DNA of 64,000 bases from Mycobacterium marseillense (lineage in GTDB: Bacteria > Actinomycetota > Actinomycetes > Mycobacteriales > Mycobacteriaceae): positions 4,774,001 through 4,838,000 of the forward strand of contig NZ_AP022584.1 of NCBI RefSeq assembly GCF_010731675.1, read 5' to 3'. The translations under genes and the position numbers were made by a program. This document shows positions 1-7,425 of the stretch, in pieces. Numbering within the stretch: position 1 is the first letter of the stretch; each line of letters starts with the position of its first letter. The notes beneath the pieces are model-generated. The model had not been told where the DNA came from. It saw only the letters and a list, made by a program, of their open reading frames with translations, and searched no databases.

Positions 1-275
1 CGCCTTTGGGCTGCGCTGATGTCACTCGCGCCGTTACGCGCTACCCCCGCCGCCTGACGCAACTGATCGGCCTTGCCGTTAACGACGGGCAGATCGGTAC
101 TCGTCCGCTGCCGCAGCGCATCGCCCCCCGCGCCTTGCCACGCCACGGCGTAGGACTGGTTGCGCATGGTCAAGAAAACGTCTTCCCACTCATCGGCGGT
201 CTTCGTCCAATAGCTCGCCGCGTTAGTCAGGTGCTCGGTGCTCCATGCACGGATTTGCGAAAGGGTGGCGGGCAT
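1..275 (-). CDS. N-terminus of a WXG100-like / type VII secretion-associated protein (partial)
   Basis: The frame begins with ATG at 275 and stays open through the window edge, so only the first 91 residues are visible. They read MPATLSQIRAWSTEHLTNAA and continue into a helix with several Trp residues (W11, W23, W30, W47). The stretch AWQGAGGDAL looks like the WxG turn of WXG100/LXG-type helical hairpins. Such N-termini are known to carry substrates to ESX secretion systems and often precede a C-terminal effector or toxin domain; that part is off the window, so the function is unknown. The start lies 2 bp after the stop of the EspC-like gene at 278-574, which indicates co-transcription and probably co-secretion. 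The call rests on pattern only. Confidence 0.6.
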   Translation of the reverse strand, partial: MPATLSQIRAWSTEHLTNAASYWTKTADEWEDVFLTMRNQSYAVAWQGAGGDALRQRTSTDLPVVNGKADQLRQAAGVARNGASDISAAQR

Positions 276-277
276 AG

Positions 278-574
278 CTAGACCACCGTCACCGCCGCCA
301 CAGAGGTCAACTCACCTGCCGAAGTGGCTTCTTGACGGCCGTAACCCGCGGCGGCCGAAGTGGCCCCGCCAGCCGTTGACCGAGTACGAGCGACCAACGC
401 CGCCGCAGCAACGCCAATGGCCGCGTTGACACCGTTCACCGCCGCCCTAGTGGGTTGAAACGGTTGTCCCGGCGACGGCGGTGCTTGCCCAGTGAGTTGT
501 GCACTGAGTCCCCGCCATTGGGTGGCTGTAGCTACCAGCTCATCGAGAGCGACACGCAATCCGTTCGACGCCAC
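278..574 (-). CDS. EspC-like type VII secretion target (DUF2580-type)
   Basis: This 98-residue protein starts with GTG at 574 (MASNGLRVALDELVATATQW). Length and layout fit the EspC/DUF2580 group: an amphipathic N-terminal helix with a Trp (W20), a Pro/Gly-rich middle, an Ala-rich second helix, and near the C-terminus YGRQE, which matches the YxxxD/E export signal of type VII substrates. Proteins of this group are small secreted partners of larger ESX substrates. The gene stops 2 bp before the start of the WXG-like gene at 275, so the two probably form a secreted pair. No ESX machinery is visible in the window, and the specific ESX system cannot be named. A weak point is the GTG start without a clear ribosome binding site. 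Confidence 0.6.
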   Translation of the reverse strand: MASNGLRVALDELVATATQWRGLSAQLTGQAPPSPGQPFQPTRAAVNGVNAAIGVAAAALVARTRSTAGGATSAAAGYGRQEATSAGELTSVAAVTVV

Positions 575-774
575 GAGCCCGACCTTAGGGCGGCCGCGAT
601 CCGGACGCTATTCACCTCGCCCTGGGAGCATTCGACAGTACGGGGAGGCCGATGCCTGTTTAGTCCGTTCCCGATGGGCAATTTTTGAGTAGCGAATCGC
701 GCCATGTGCCGCATCGTCGCCGAATGGCTGCTGGCTAGTGGCTGGTGGTATAACGGCATCTGATGAGGAAAAGC

Positions 775-813
775 CAGTGCCCCTGCAGGGTTCGAAGCTG
801 CGCCACCGGCTTT
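775..813 (-). repeat. Decayed tRNA-Arg 3'-half repeat (possible attL remnant)
   Basis: About 39 bp reproduce the 3' half of the intact tRNA-Arg at 2969-3041. The matching stretch there is 2966-3005, including 3 bp beyond the gene end. Differences are one missing C and about four substitutions. The T-arm core (GGTTCGA versus GATTCGA on the plus strand) and the CACCGGCTTT block are kept, and the orientation is the same. Duplication of a tRNA 3' end is the usual scar of a tyrosine-recombinase element that integrated into a tRNA gene. No integrase is visible, so this is an inferred old attachment site. Confidence 0.6.
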
Positions 814-917
814 TGCAGCCGATAACTGCCGCGAATTGCCACTAATTTTGGGTATAGTCTCGGACCGCTGCTTTCGCTTGTCATTCGACATCGCTGGTGT
901 ACGTCGGTTTTCACCAA

Positions 918-947
918 TCATCACTCATCACGATGGATGAGTGATGA
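918..947 (-). terminator. Inverted repeat downstream of the OLD-family gene
   Basis: Positions 918-929 pair perfectly with 936-947: a 12-bp stem of the form TCATCACTCATC / GATGAGTGATGA with a 6-nt loop. It lies 28 bp beyond the stop of the OLD-family gene and fits a terminator for that minus-strand gene. There is no strong T-run, which is usual for mycobacterial terminators. The symmetric arms could also be a protein-binding site. Confidence 0.5.
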
Positions 948-974
948 GTCGGCCATGGCGCCTGGGAGTGGTCA

Positions 975-2693
975 CTAGTCGTCAAACACAGGTGTCGACT
1001 TGGTATGAAGGTCCGCAGGCGGATGATGTCCGTTGGCATGCTCGATGAGGGCTGCGAGCTGGACAATCTTCTTATGCAGGTCTAGGTGATCGAGTCCCGA
1101 CTCCCAGCGTTGGACCACTTCCTTGGCGACCTTCACCTTGTCGGGCCCTTTAGTCTTGTCGGCTTGCGGGCGCAAGGCATCAGACCACCGGTCGACGTTG
1201 TGAACGAGCGGCTTGCCGTACAAGTCCTTGAGTACCGCGGATAGAAGTTCCCGGGGTACATAGTTTTCGGTCGTCCTGCCTTGGGTGACCCATACGAGAC
1301 CTGGGTCCTCCATCGCGTCGCGTACACGGCGCTTCGTCGCATTCACCGTGGAGCCTTGGGACGACTTGTCGCTATCCATCACGACAGCGAGGTGCCGGTT
1401 CAGTCGTCGCAGACTGATGAACTCTTTTACTTCAGGGTCGGTGGGTGTCAGGTGGTTTAGCAGGCGGCCTCCGTAGAACATGATCGAATAGTCGATGCCC
1501 TCGCGTAGTTTCGCGTTGATGAGGCTGAGCCATTTTGAGATATAGATGCGGTCCGAGGGGCCTTCGACCCAAACCACGCAGTTGGTTTGCAGTAAGTCGC
1601 TTGGTCGATAGCCGAGGTCATAGCAGATTGCACTCAGTTCGGATGGCTTACCCGCAAACGCTATCTCGGTGCCTTGGTCGGTGTATGTCGCGTGAAATAC
1701 AGATGCAATCGAGGAATCCAGCAGGTGCGCTGAATGAGTGGCGATGACGTACTGGTTGTCGGTTTCATCATTGAGGTATCGGAGCAGCTTTCGCTGAAGC
1801 AGCGGGTGGAGATGTACCTCCGGTTCTTCTACGCAGACGACTGTCTGCTGTTGGATGGTGGCGTACGCGGCGAGCATGATTACTTGTGAGACCCCGGTTC
1901 CTAAGTTCTCGAGCGGCAAGAGCAACTCGCCGCGCCGTACGTTTAGTTGCTTAGCGGTGTAGGGAACCTCGAGCGTGGCGGACGGGTCGTCGATCACGGT
2001 TCGGAGGAAGGTGTTGATGGCCTCGAACCGTGCTCGGTCATCGTCGTGCTCCAATTCAGGCCGACTAAGTGCGGCAAGTCTTTCGACGATGGGAACGCTA
2101 TCGATCTGGTCATCGATACGCCGCGACGCTTGAACGAGGCGCACGCGGGGCGGTTTGAAGACTGCTTGCAGGTGGTCCAAGAAGGAACTGGCGTTCGGCC
2201 TTGGGTCGCCCATCGAAAACGGCATGTTGCGGTTTTGGACGTAACGGTTCACAACCTGTGCGGCTTCGTTGGCGAGGTCAACCGACTGTTGATAGAGGCT
2301 CGGACGCCCGTCAGACTGCCTGACATACCTGAGCCAAACACCACCATCTCGGAAGATGTCGATGGCAGGGTAAGTCAGGATTTGGCGGACTGTCTCGATC
2401 ACGGCACTATGTGTGATTTTTTGGGTGTCACACAGTTCCGCGCAAACCGAGTTCCGGCCGCCAAGGCTAATAAACAGTTCGAACGGTAGAGGGCTTGTTA
2501 CTCGAGGAACGTCTAATCCTTCTGGCGCCTTGGTACGAAGTCCCGCCATCTGCTGGACTAACCGCAGAACATTGGACTTACCGCTGTTATTTTGTCCAGC
2601 GATCAGATTGAGTTTCGAAAGTGGCGTGATGAATTGAGCGCTCCCGTGAAAGCTACGGAACCCGCGGATACCTATGCCAGCCACCATGTCCAC
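975..2693 (-). CDS. OLD-family ATPase/TOPRIM nuclease (probable phage-defence protein)
   Basis: This 572-residue protein has an N-terminal ABC-type ATPase split by an insert. Walker A is GQNNSGKS at 33-40, the signature-like NLGTGVSQ at 262-269, Walker B VVCVEEPE at 284-291 and the H-loop ATHSAH at 317-322. A TOPRIM domain follows, with the conserved Glu in WVEGPSD (E376) and the acidic pair in MDSDKS (D439, D441). This order defines OLD (overcoming lysogenization defect) nucleases, which bind and cut DNA and often act against phage. No UvrD-like partner (as in Gabija) or reverse transcriptase lies alongside, so this looks like a stand-alone OLD gene. GTG at 2693 is used; ATG at 2687 is an alternative. 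The gene sits between a tRNA remnant and an intact tRNA, and its DNA looks less GC-rich than its neighbours, which suggests transfer. Phage defence is family knowledge, not shown here. Confidence 0.85.
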   Translation of the reverse strand: MDMVAGIGIRGFRSFHGSAQFITPLSKLNLIAGQNNSGKSNVLRLVQQMAGLRTKAPEGLDVPRVTSPLPFELFISLGGRNSVCAELCDTQKITHSAVIETVRQILTYPAIDIFRDGGVWLRYVRQSDGRPSLYQQSVDLANEAAQVVNRYVQNRNMPFSMGDPRPNASSFLDHLQAVFKPPRVRLVQASRRIDDQIDSVPIVERLAALSRPELEHDDDRARFEAINTFLRTVIDDPSATLEVPYTAKQLNVRRGELLLPLENLGTGVSQVIMLAAYATIQQQTVVCVEEPEVHLHPLLQRKLLRYLNDETDNQYVIATHSAHLLDSSIASVFHATYTDQGTEIAFAGKPSELSAICYDLGYRPSDLLQTNCVVWVEGPSDRIYISKWLSLINAKLREGIDYSIMFYGGRLLNHLTPTDPEVKEFISLRRLNRHLAVVMDSDKSSQGSTVNATKRRVRDAMEDPGLVWVTQGRTTENYVPRELLSAVLKDLYGKPLVHNVDRWSDALRPQADKTKGPDKVKVAKEVVQRWESGLDHLDLHKKIVQLAALIEHANGHHPPADLHTKSTPVFDD

Positions 2694-2705
2694 CGGGACA
2701 TTTCA

Positions 2706-2840
2706 TCAGAAACCTACGGGCGATACATAATGATGAATCGTTCCGACGCCGGAGCCAGCGCCAATGGCGGCGTCGCCAGAAGCCATCGAGAGGCCATCAT
2801 TGATCACCGCCATCACGGCCTGATACCTCTGCTCGGCCAT
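2706..2840 (-). pseudogene. Truncated IS481-type transposase, N-terminal remnant
   Basis: From ATG at 2840 the frame gives 44 residues beginning MAEQRYQAVMAVINDGLS and stops at 2706. The start closely resembles the first residues of IS481/integrase-core transposases, whose next segment is a helix-turn-helix of the type VAEKVGVSRQTLH. Here that segment has decayed to SGDAAIGAGSGVGTIHH, and no integrase core follows. The remnant lies directly upstream of the OLD-family gene, whose GTG is 13 bp further on, so the element was probably cut or deleted when the present junction formed. It is non-functional as a transposase. Confidence 0.6.
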
Positions 2841-2868
2841 GCTCAACTCCCTCATTCAGGGAGTGTCG

Positions 2869-2950
2869 CGGATCAACCGAAACCACTGTCAAGCATCAGC
2901 CGAAACACTGTCACCCATCAGCCGAAGACGAACTGTCACACATCAACCCA
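2869..2950 (-). repeat. Tandem ~22-bp motifs at the end of the IS481-type remnant
   Basis: Four imperfect units of the form (G/C)ATCA(A/G)CCGAA...ACTGTCA follow one another: around 2870, 2893, 2915 and a shortened one near 2941. They lie upstream of the transposase start at 2840. From memory, mycobacterial IS481 elements carry such repeated TGTCA/ATCAGCCGAA blocks between the terminal inverted repeat and the transposase start, probably as transposase-binding sites. The array therefore marks the left-over 5' end of the element, which ended close to the tRNA-Arg gene. Confidence 0.5.
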
Positions 2951-2968
2951 GGTCATACAAAAATTCAG

Positions 2969-3041
2969 TGCCCCCGGCAGGATTCGAACCTGCGACACCG
3001 GCTTTAGGAGAGCCGTGCTCTATCCCCTGAGCTACGAGGGC
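2969..3041 (-). tRNA. tRNA-Arg (anticodon CCT)
   Basis: Read on the minus strand, the 73 nt fold as a full cloverleaf. The acceptor stem GCCCTCG pairs with CGGGGGC (one G-U pair). The D arm is GCTC...GAGC, the anticodon stem CGGCT/AGCCG holds loop CTCCTAA with anticodon CCT, and the T arm is GCAGG-TTCGAAT-CCTGC. The discriminator base is A and CCA is not encoded. It decodes the rare AGG codon. Its 3' half is duplicated in decayed form at 775-813, which suggests that it has served as an integration target. It lies downstream of, and on the same strand as, the mntH gene run. Confidence 0.95.
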
Positions 3042-3089
3042 GGACGGCCTGAGCTTACCGGCCAGGCCGCAGCCTGAACGCCACGGCGG

Positions 3090-3908
3090 TCAGCGCAGTT
3101 CGGCGATCACCTTCGAGAAGTTGTCGATGTTGTTGTCCTGCACGGTGAAGGACGACACACCGTACTTCTCGCGGTAGGCGCACAACGTGTCGGCGATTTC
3201 GCGCGGGGAACCGCTGAGCACTGACGGTTGGGACAGGATTTCCTCATCGGACAGGTCCGGCGCGTAGCTGCGGGTCAGTTTCAGGTCCGGCTCGGTCTCG
3301 CCGACTCGCGGCATCGCCGTGATCGCCAGGTTCAGCTCGAGCGCGTCGAACCGCTCCCCGGCGGCGTTGCGGACGAAGTCGACGCGTTCGGCGAACGGGT
3401 CGTCGACGGCGCGCACCTTGGAGCCGGTCAGCCCGATGATGTCGGCGTTGCGGGCGGCGATGGTCAACACCCGGTCACCATTGCCGGCGATGATGAGCGG
3501 GGTCGACGGATGGTGTTCCTTCAAATACGTCGCCATGTGTTCGAGGTAGTCGACCCGGGCGCCGGCGCTGGGATACGGGATCTCGGCGGCTTCGAACTCT
3601 TCCCGGACATAGCCGGTGCCAAGCCCGATCTCGAGGCGGCCATCGCTGAGCAGATCCAGGGCCTGCATGTCCCGGCTGAGCAGGGCCGGCTTGTAGAACG
3701 CGGAATTGAGCACATACATGCTCAGCTTCAGCGTTGTGGTGGCCATTGCGACCGCGGTCAGCGTCGGAAAGGGCGCCGCCGCACCCAAATGGTCAGGCAC
3801 ACAGAGAATGTCGAAACCGGCGTCTTCAGCGCGCTTGGCCTTGTCGAGCAGTGCCTCGCGCGACTTGAAGAACCGCATGCTCATTCCGAAGCGAAAATCC
3901 TTGGCCAC
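3090..3908 (-). CDS. LLM-class F420-dependent oxidoreductase (TIGR03621-like)
   Basis: The protein (272 residues from GTG at 3908) has the luciferase-like monooxygenase TIM barrel. It opens with a strand and helix (FRFGMSMRFF...LLDKAKRAEDAGFDILCVPDHLG) and has the cofactor region LDLLSDGRLEIGLGTGYVREEF. In mycobacteria this family mostly uses coenzyme F420 rather than FMN; the substrate is unknown. The start is chosen because GGAGG sits 6 nt before GTG 3908. An upstream in-frame ATG at 3947 would run into the end of the preceding gene and lacks such a site. The gene follows the cyclotransferase/hydrolase fusion with a 14-bp gap, so it is probably the last gene of the mntH run, just before tRNA-Arg. 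It is not adjacent to the Rv0923c homologue in M. tuberculosis, as far as I recall. Confidence 0.8.
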   Translation of the reverse strand: MAKDFRFGMSMRFFKSREALLDKAKRAEDAGFDILCVPDHLGAAAPFPTLTAVAMATTTLKLSMYVLNSAFYKPALLSRDMQALDLLSDGRLEIGLGTGYVREEFEAAEIPYPSAGARVDYLEHMATYLKEHHPSTPLIIAGNGDRVLTIAARNADIIGLTGSKVRAVDDPFAERVDFVRNAAGERFDALELNLAITAMPRVGETEPDLKLTRSYAPDLSDEEILSQPSVLSGSPREIADTLCAYREKYGVSSFTVQDNNIDNFSKVIAELR

Positions 3909-3922
3909 CAACAACCTCCGTT

Positions 3923-5002
3923 TTAACGATCCGACGACATTGACCAACTATGAGCGGCCTCGGCCAGGCCCTGGATCAGGGCGCTGGTGACCGACGACAA
4001 ACCGTCCTCGCCCGGCAACGGGCTACGCGGGCTGATCCCGCGGACCCGCGCCGAGAGCTCCAGCTGGGTTCCACCCTCACGCACCCGGTTCACCGGGTTC
4101 CGCGGGTGCAGCCCGCGCAATTCCGGTGGGACGTCGTCGAGGTCGGTGATCACCTGGTAACCGGTCAGCCGGATATGACGGGCCAAGTGGGCGGCCAACT
4201 CCCGGTTCTGGCCACCGGCCAGCAGCTGGGTGCTGCGACCGTCGCGGCCATAGCCGTGCAGCGACACCGCGACGTCGACATGGTCGAGGAACTCGGCCAG
4301 CCGTGGCGACTCGCCAGGATCGAACAGGGCCGACGGCAGGTGATGTGGGTAGTGGTCGGGATGACGCACCACATACAGCGAAGCGCCGGCGGCCTCCGCC
4401 GCGCGCTCGGCGATCACGTCGGTCATCTCTTCCAGCCCCCCGCCGTGGATGGCGAGAAAGCCGAAACGCGAACGCAATTGGCTGCCTTCCGTCACACCGG
4501 GCTCGTTCAGCAATGCCGAAAGCGACTGTGGCGCAGCCCCGGACGCGGCAGACGATTTCGGGCGCGGCCAGCCTGCCGGGTCCCAGCGGCGCAAGAACTC
4601 GAGCCAGCGTTGGGGCAGGCCGTGCTGCGTGGCGCCGTCGATGATGGTGGGCAGATAGCCCGGGCGCGGGGGCCCCGGCCTGATGCGATGGTCGATGTAG
4701 ACCCAGGCCGGCGATGGACCGTCGTCGGTGTGCACGGTCAGCCGGTCGCGCCGGTAGCGCACCGGCACACCTTCGGCGCTGTCCAACGTCGCCAGGTCAC
4801 CATCGGAGATCTGCCAGAGCACCCCATACACCTGGTTACCGGCCAACGGCTCGACGGTGGCCACGCCGCGCTGGTTGATCAGCCAGTCGTGATCGGCGAG
4901 GACCGCCGGCCGCGGATCGGCGGCGTCGGGGCAGCGCCGCGCCATCTGCCTCACGCATAGGTTCGAGCCGTATGCGAAGTACAGATGCCGCAGGGCCGGC
5001 AT
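3923..5002 (-). CDS. Gamma-glutamylcyclotransferase-like / poly-gamma-glutamate hydrolase-like fusion (Rv0923c homologue)
   Basis: Two domains are visible in 359 residues. Residues 1-140 look like the AIG2/GGCT cyclotransferase fold: FAYGSNL at 9-15, YGVLWQIS near 59, then LDSAEGVPVRYRR, whose Glu is the usual acid/base residue. Residues 175-359 resemble the PF05908 (YmaC, phage poly-gamma-glutamate hydrolase) family: HGGGLEEMTD at 186-195, HGYGRDG at 249-255, QNRELAAHLARH, a set of His/Glu residues suited to Zn binding. Both folds act on gamma-glutamyl bonds, so a joint role in breaking down gamma-glutamyl compounds is a reasonable inference. The ATG directly abuts the mntH stop (TGAATG), implying translational coupling. 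M. tuberculosis Rv0923c is, from memory, of similar length and still uncharacterised. Confidence 0.75.
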   Translation of the reverse strand: MPALRHLYFAYGSNLCVRQMARRCPDAADPRPAVLADHDWLINQRGVATVEPLAGNQVYGVLWQISDGDLATLDSAEGVPVRYRRDRLTVHTDDGPSPAWVYIDHRIRPGPPRPGYLPTIIDGATQHGLPQRWLEFLRRWDPAGWPRPKSSAASGAAPQSLSALLNEPGVTEGSQLRSRFGFLAIHGGGLEEMTDVIAERAAEAAGASLYVVRHPDHYPHHLPSALFDPGESPRLAEFLDHVDVAVSLHGYGRDGRSTQLLAGGQNRELAAHLARHIRLTGYQVITDLDDVPPELRGLHPRNPVNRVREGGTQLELSARVRGISPRSPLPGEDGLSSVTSALIQGLAEAAHSWSMSSDR

Positions 5003-6229
5003 TCAGCCGGTCACCGTCAGCCAGACGAGCACCATGTTAAGCAGACTAATCAATATGCCGACGCCCCAGCCAAGAATCGTCGTGATGCGGTGGTTGGCGT
5101 CATCGCCCATCAGCTCGCGGTTGCTCGTCAGCTTGATCAGGGGCAGCACCGCAAACGGAATCCCGAACGACAGCACCACCTGGGATAGCACCAGCGCGCG
5201 GGTGGGGTCGAATCCGACCGCCAGGATCACCAGGGCGGGGCACAGGGTGATCAATCGGCGCGCCACCATCGGGATCGACCGGTGCAGCAGGCCCTGCATG
5301 ATCATGGCCCCGGCGTAGGCGCCCACCGACGAAGACGCCAGACCGGACGCGAGAAGACCGATCGCGAACAGCACCGCGATCGTCGCGCCCAGCGTGTTGT
5401 GGATGGCGGAATAGGCGCCCTCGATGGAGGCGCTCACGTTGCGGTCCTGCAGGTTGATCGCGGCGACCAGCAGCATCGCGGCGTTCACCGTGCCGGCCAC
5501 CGCCATCGCGAGGACGACGTCCCAGCGGGTGATGCGCAGCAGCAGGCGCCGATGCGATCCGTGGTCGGGGTGCCCGTGCCGGTCCAGGACCAGACCCGAA
5601 TGCATGTACACGGCGTGCGGCATGACGGTGGCCCCCAGGATGGCGGCGGCCAGCAGCACACTCTCGGTGCCCCGGAATCTCGGCACCAACCCGCCGAACA
5701 CATCGTGGGGAGGCGCGGTCTTGACGAAGAAGCTCGCCGCGAACCCGATCGCGATGACCAGCAGCAAGCCGGTGATGACCCGCTCGAAGATGATCTGGCC
5801 GCGCCGGTCCTGAATGCCCAGCAACAGCAAGGCCACCACGCCGGTGATGAGCCCGCCGAGCATCAGCGGCAAGCCGAACAGGATGTGCAAGGCGATGGCC
5901 CCGCCGACGACTTCGGCCGCGTCGGTGGCGATCGCCACGAGTTCGGCCTGCGCCCAATACACCAGGCGCGCTGGGCGGCTCATCCGCTTGCCGAGGGCGG
6001 CCGGCAACGAGCGCCCGGTGACCAACCCAAGCTTGGCCGACAGGTACTGCACCAGACCCGCGAGGACATTGGCCGCGACGATCACCCACAACAGCAGGTA
6101 GCCGTACTGCGAGCCGGCGCTGACGTTGGCCGCGACGTTTCCCGGGTCGACGTAGGCGATCGCGGCGACGAATGCCGGCCCGAGCAGATACCAGTTGCCC
6201 TTGAGCGAGCCCTGGGTGCGCTGCGCCAA
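5003..6229 (-). CDS. mntH: Nramp-family Mn2+/divalent metal:H+ symporter MntH
   Basis: The 408-residue, 11-helix membrane protein carries the two Nramp metal-binding motifs: DPGN at 28-31 in the first broken helix, and MPHAVYMHS in the sixth. It imports Mn2+ (also Fe2+, Zn2+) with protons across the inner membrane and is the M. tuberculosis Rv0924c counterpart. The start is TTG at 6229. An in-frame stop lies just upstream and no ATG or GTG occurs before the first helix; GAGG is 5 nt upstream. It leads the unit mntH, cyclotransferase fusion, LLM oxidoreductase. The 95 bp upstream should hold its promoter, but I could not recognise an MntR or IdeR box in them. Confidence 0.93.
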   Translation of the reverse strand: MAQRTQGSLKGNWYLLGPAFVAAIAYVDPGNVAANVSAGSQYGYLLLWVIVAANVLAGLVQYLSAKLGLVTGRSLPAALGKRMSRPARLVYWAQAELVAIATDAAEVVGGAIALHILFGLPLMLGGLITGVVALLLLGIQDRRGQIIFERVITGLLLVIAIGFAASFFVKTAPPHDVFGGLVPRFRGTESVLLAAAILGATVMPHAVYMHSGLVLDRHGHPDHGSHRRLLLRITRWDVVLAMAVAGTVNAAMLLVAAINLQDRNVSASIEGAYSAIHNTLGATIAVLFAIGLLASGLASSSVGAYAGAMIMQGLLHRSIPMVARRLITLCPALVILAVGFDPTRALVLSQVVLSFGIPFAVLPLIKLTSNRELMGDDANHRITTILGWGVGILISLLNMVLVWLTVTG

Positions 6230-6324
6230 CGTGACCTCGATTCACTTCACCGAATAAGAAAGTGAGGTTAGTCGAACATCCCGGTGGGCTGCTCAGCGGC
6301 TGTGGCGTTTCCCGGCCTGGTGGC

Positions 6325-7401
6325 TCACTCCGGGAGGTAGAGCCCCTTGCCGGTGACCAGCGGCAAGTCGAGCGTCGTCACGATTCCCGGGTCGGCGGCC
6401 ACCACCGCGGGGATGGCGTTGACGACGCGCATGGCGGTGGCCACCAAGCCGGCGTGGTTGTGATCGCCCTTGCGGCTGCTCAGGCAGATGTCCATGGCGT
6501 ACGACGGTTCGCCGGTGACCTCGATGCGGTAGGAGCCACCCTCCTGTGCGGGCTGCGGCCATTCGGGGCACAGATCCTCGCGCAGTCGGGTGACATGTTC
6601 GAGGACGACGGCGGGAGCGCCGTTGACCATCCCGAACACCTCGAAGCGCAGCGCCGCGGCGGTGCCCTTGGCGATATGACCCGAGGCGATGTCGAAGTCC
6701 TCCGGGGCCGGTATGCGAACGTGCGACTGGGTGACCTCGTCGAGCGAAACGCCAAGGCCCGCCGCCATTTGCCGGATCACCGATCCCCACGCCAGGCTGA
6801 GGACACCAGGCTGCAGGAGCATGGGAATGTCGTCGAGTGGCTTACCGAATCCCATGACGTCGAACATGACCGCGGCGCTGTCGTAGGTGGCGTAGTCGAC
6901 GATCTCCATGCAACGGATCTGCTGGATGCTCTGGCAGGTGCCGGCCAGCGCCAGCGGCAGCAGGTCGTTGGCGAAGCCGGGATCGATGCCGTTGACGTAC
7001 AGGCTTGAATTGCCTTCGCGCGCCGCATCTTCCAGGGGCTTGATCATCTCCTCGGGGATCACCTGCCACGGATACTGCAAGAAGACGGGGCCGCTGCCGA
7101 CGATGTTGATCCCGGCCGCCAGCACGCGCCGGTAGTCCTCGAGAGCCTCGGGCAACCGGTTGTCGGCCAGCGCGTTGTACACCGCGCACTGCGGCCCGGT
7201 GGCCAGCACGGCGTCCAGGTCGGTGCTGGCGAGGATGCCCGTCGCCTCTTCGAGGCCGGCGAGCTCGGCGGCGTCCTTGCCGGCCTTGGCGTCGGAGGAC
7301 ACCCAGACGCCTTTGAGGTCGAACTCGGGATTGGTGATGAGCGCCCGCAGCGCGTGGATACCGACGTTGCCGGTGCCCAGTTGGACGACGGGGATGGGCA
7401 T
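6325..7401 (-). CDS. Dihydrodipicolinate reductase-like NAD(P)-binding protein (Rv0926c homologue)
   Basis: The 358-residue protein starts with a Rossmann motif (PVVQLGTGNVGIHALRAL) and continues with the layout of dihydrodipicolinate reductase or 2,4-diaminopentanoate dehydrogenase relatives, including GSGPVFLQYPW and YVNGIDPGFANDLLP. It lacks the lysine-pathway DapB signature, so lysine synthesis is unlikely. Family members act on amino acid or keto-acid intermediates; the substrate here is unknown. AAGGAG precedes the ATG at good distance. It is the second gene after the SDR at 7426-8217 (24-bp gap), and both are probably read from the promoter near the KstR-type site at 8287. Confidence 0.8.
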   Translation of the reverse strand: MPIPVVQLGTGNVGIHALRALITNPEFDLKGVWVSSDAKAGKDAAELAGLEEATGILASTDLDAVLATGPQCAVYNALADNRLPEALEDYRRVLAAGINIVGSGPVFLQYPWQVIPEEMIKPLEDAAREGNSSLYVNGIDPGFANDLLPLALAGTCQSIQQIRCMEIVDYATYDSAAVMFDVMGFGKPLDDIPMLLQPGVLSLAWGSVIRQMAAGLGVSLDEVTQSHVRIPAPEDFDIASGHIAKGTAAALRFEVFGMVNGAPAVVLEHVTRLREDLCPEWPQPAQEGGSYRIEVTGEPSYAMDICLSSRKGDHNHAGLVATAMRVVNAIPAVVAADPGIVTTLDLPLVTGKGLYLPE

Positions 7402-7425
7402 GACGTGCTCCTTAGCGGTCGGGGG

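Larger units (their letters stand above)
575..974. other. Gene-free stretch left of the OLD-family gene
   Basis: No open frame here has mycobacterial coding character. The stretch holds two recognisable items, listed separately: a decayed copy of a tRNA 3' half (775-813) and a strong inverted repeat (918-947). The remainder looks less GC-rich than the flanking housekeeping DNA, as expected of an island edge. Confidence 0.6.

Noticed and set aside
532..924. 130-codon minus-strand frame starting MMIGENRRTPAMSND
   Set aside because: It overlaps the EspC-like gene in another frame and runs through the tRNA-derived repeat. Composition is not protein-like, and there is no ribosome site or domain.
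2592..3077. 161-codon plus-strand frame across the OLD start, IS relic and tRNA
   Set aside because: It reads antisense through the tRNA-Arg gene and the IS481 motifs; no independent coding evidence.
5100..6265. Long Arg/His/Gly-rich frames overlapping mntH on both strands
   Set aside because: Typical shadow frames of high-GC coding DNA. MntH in its frame has full Nramp motifs and these have none.
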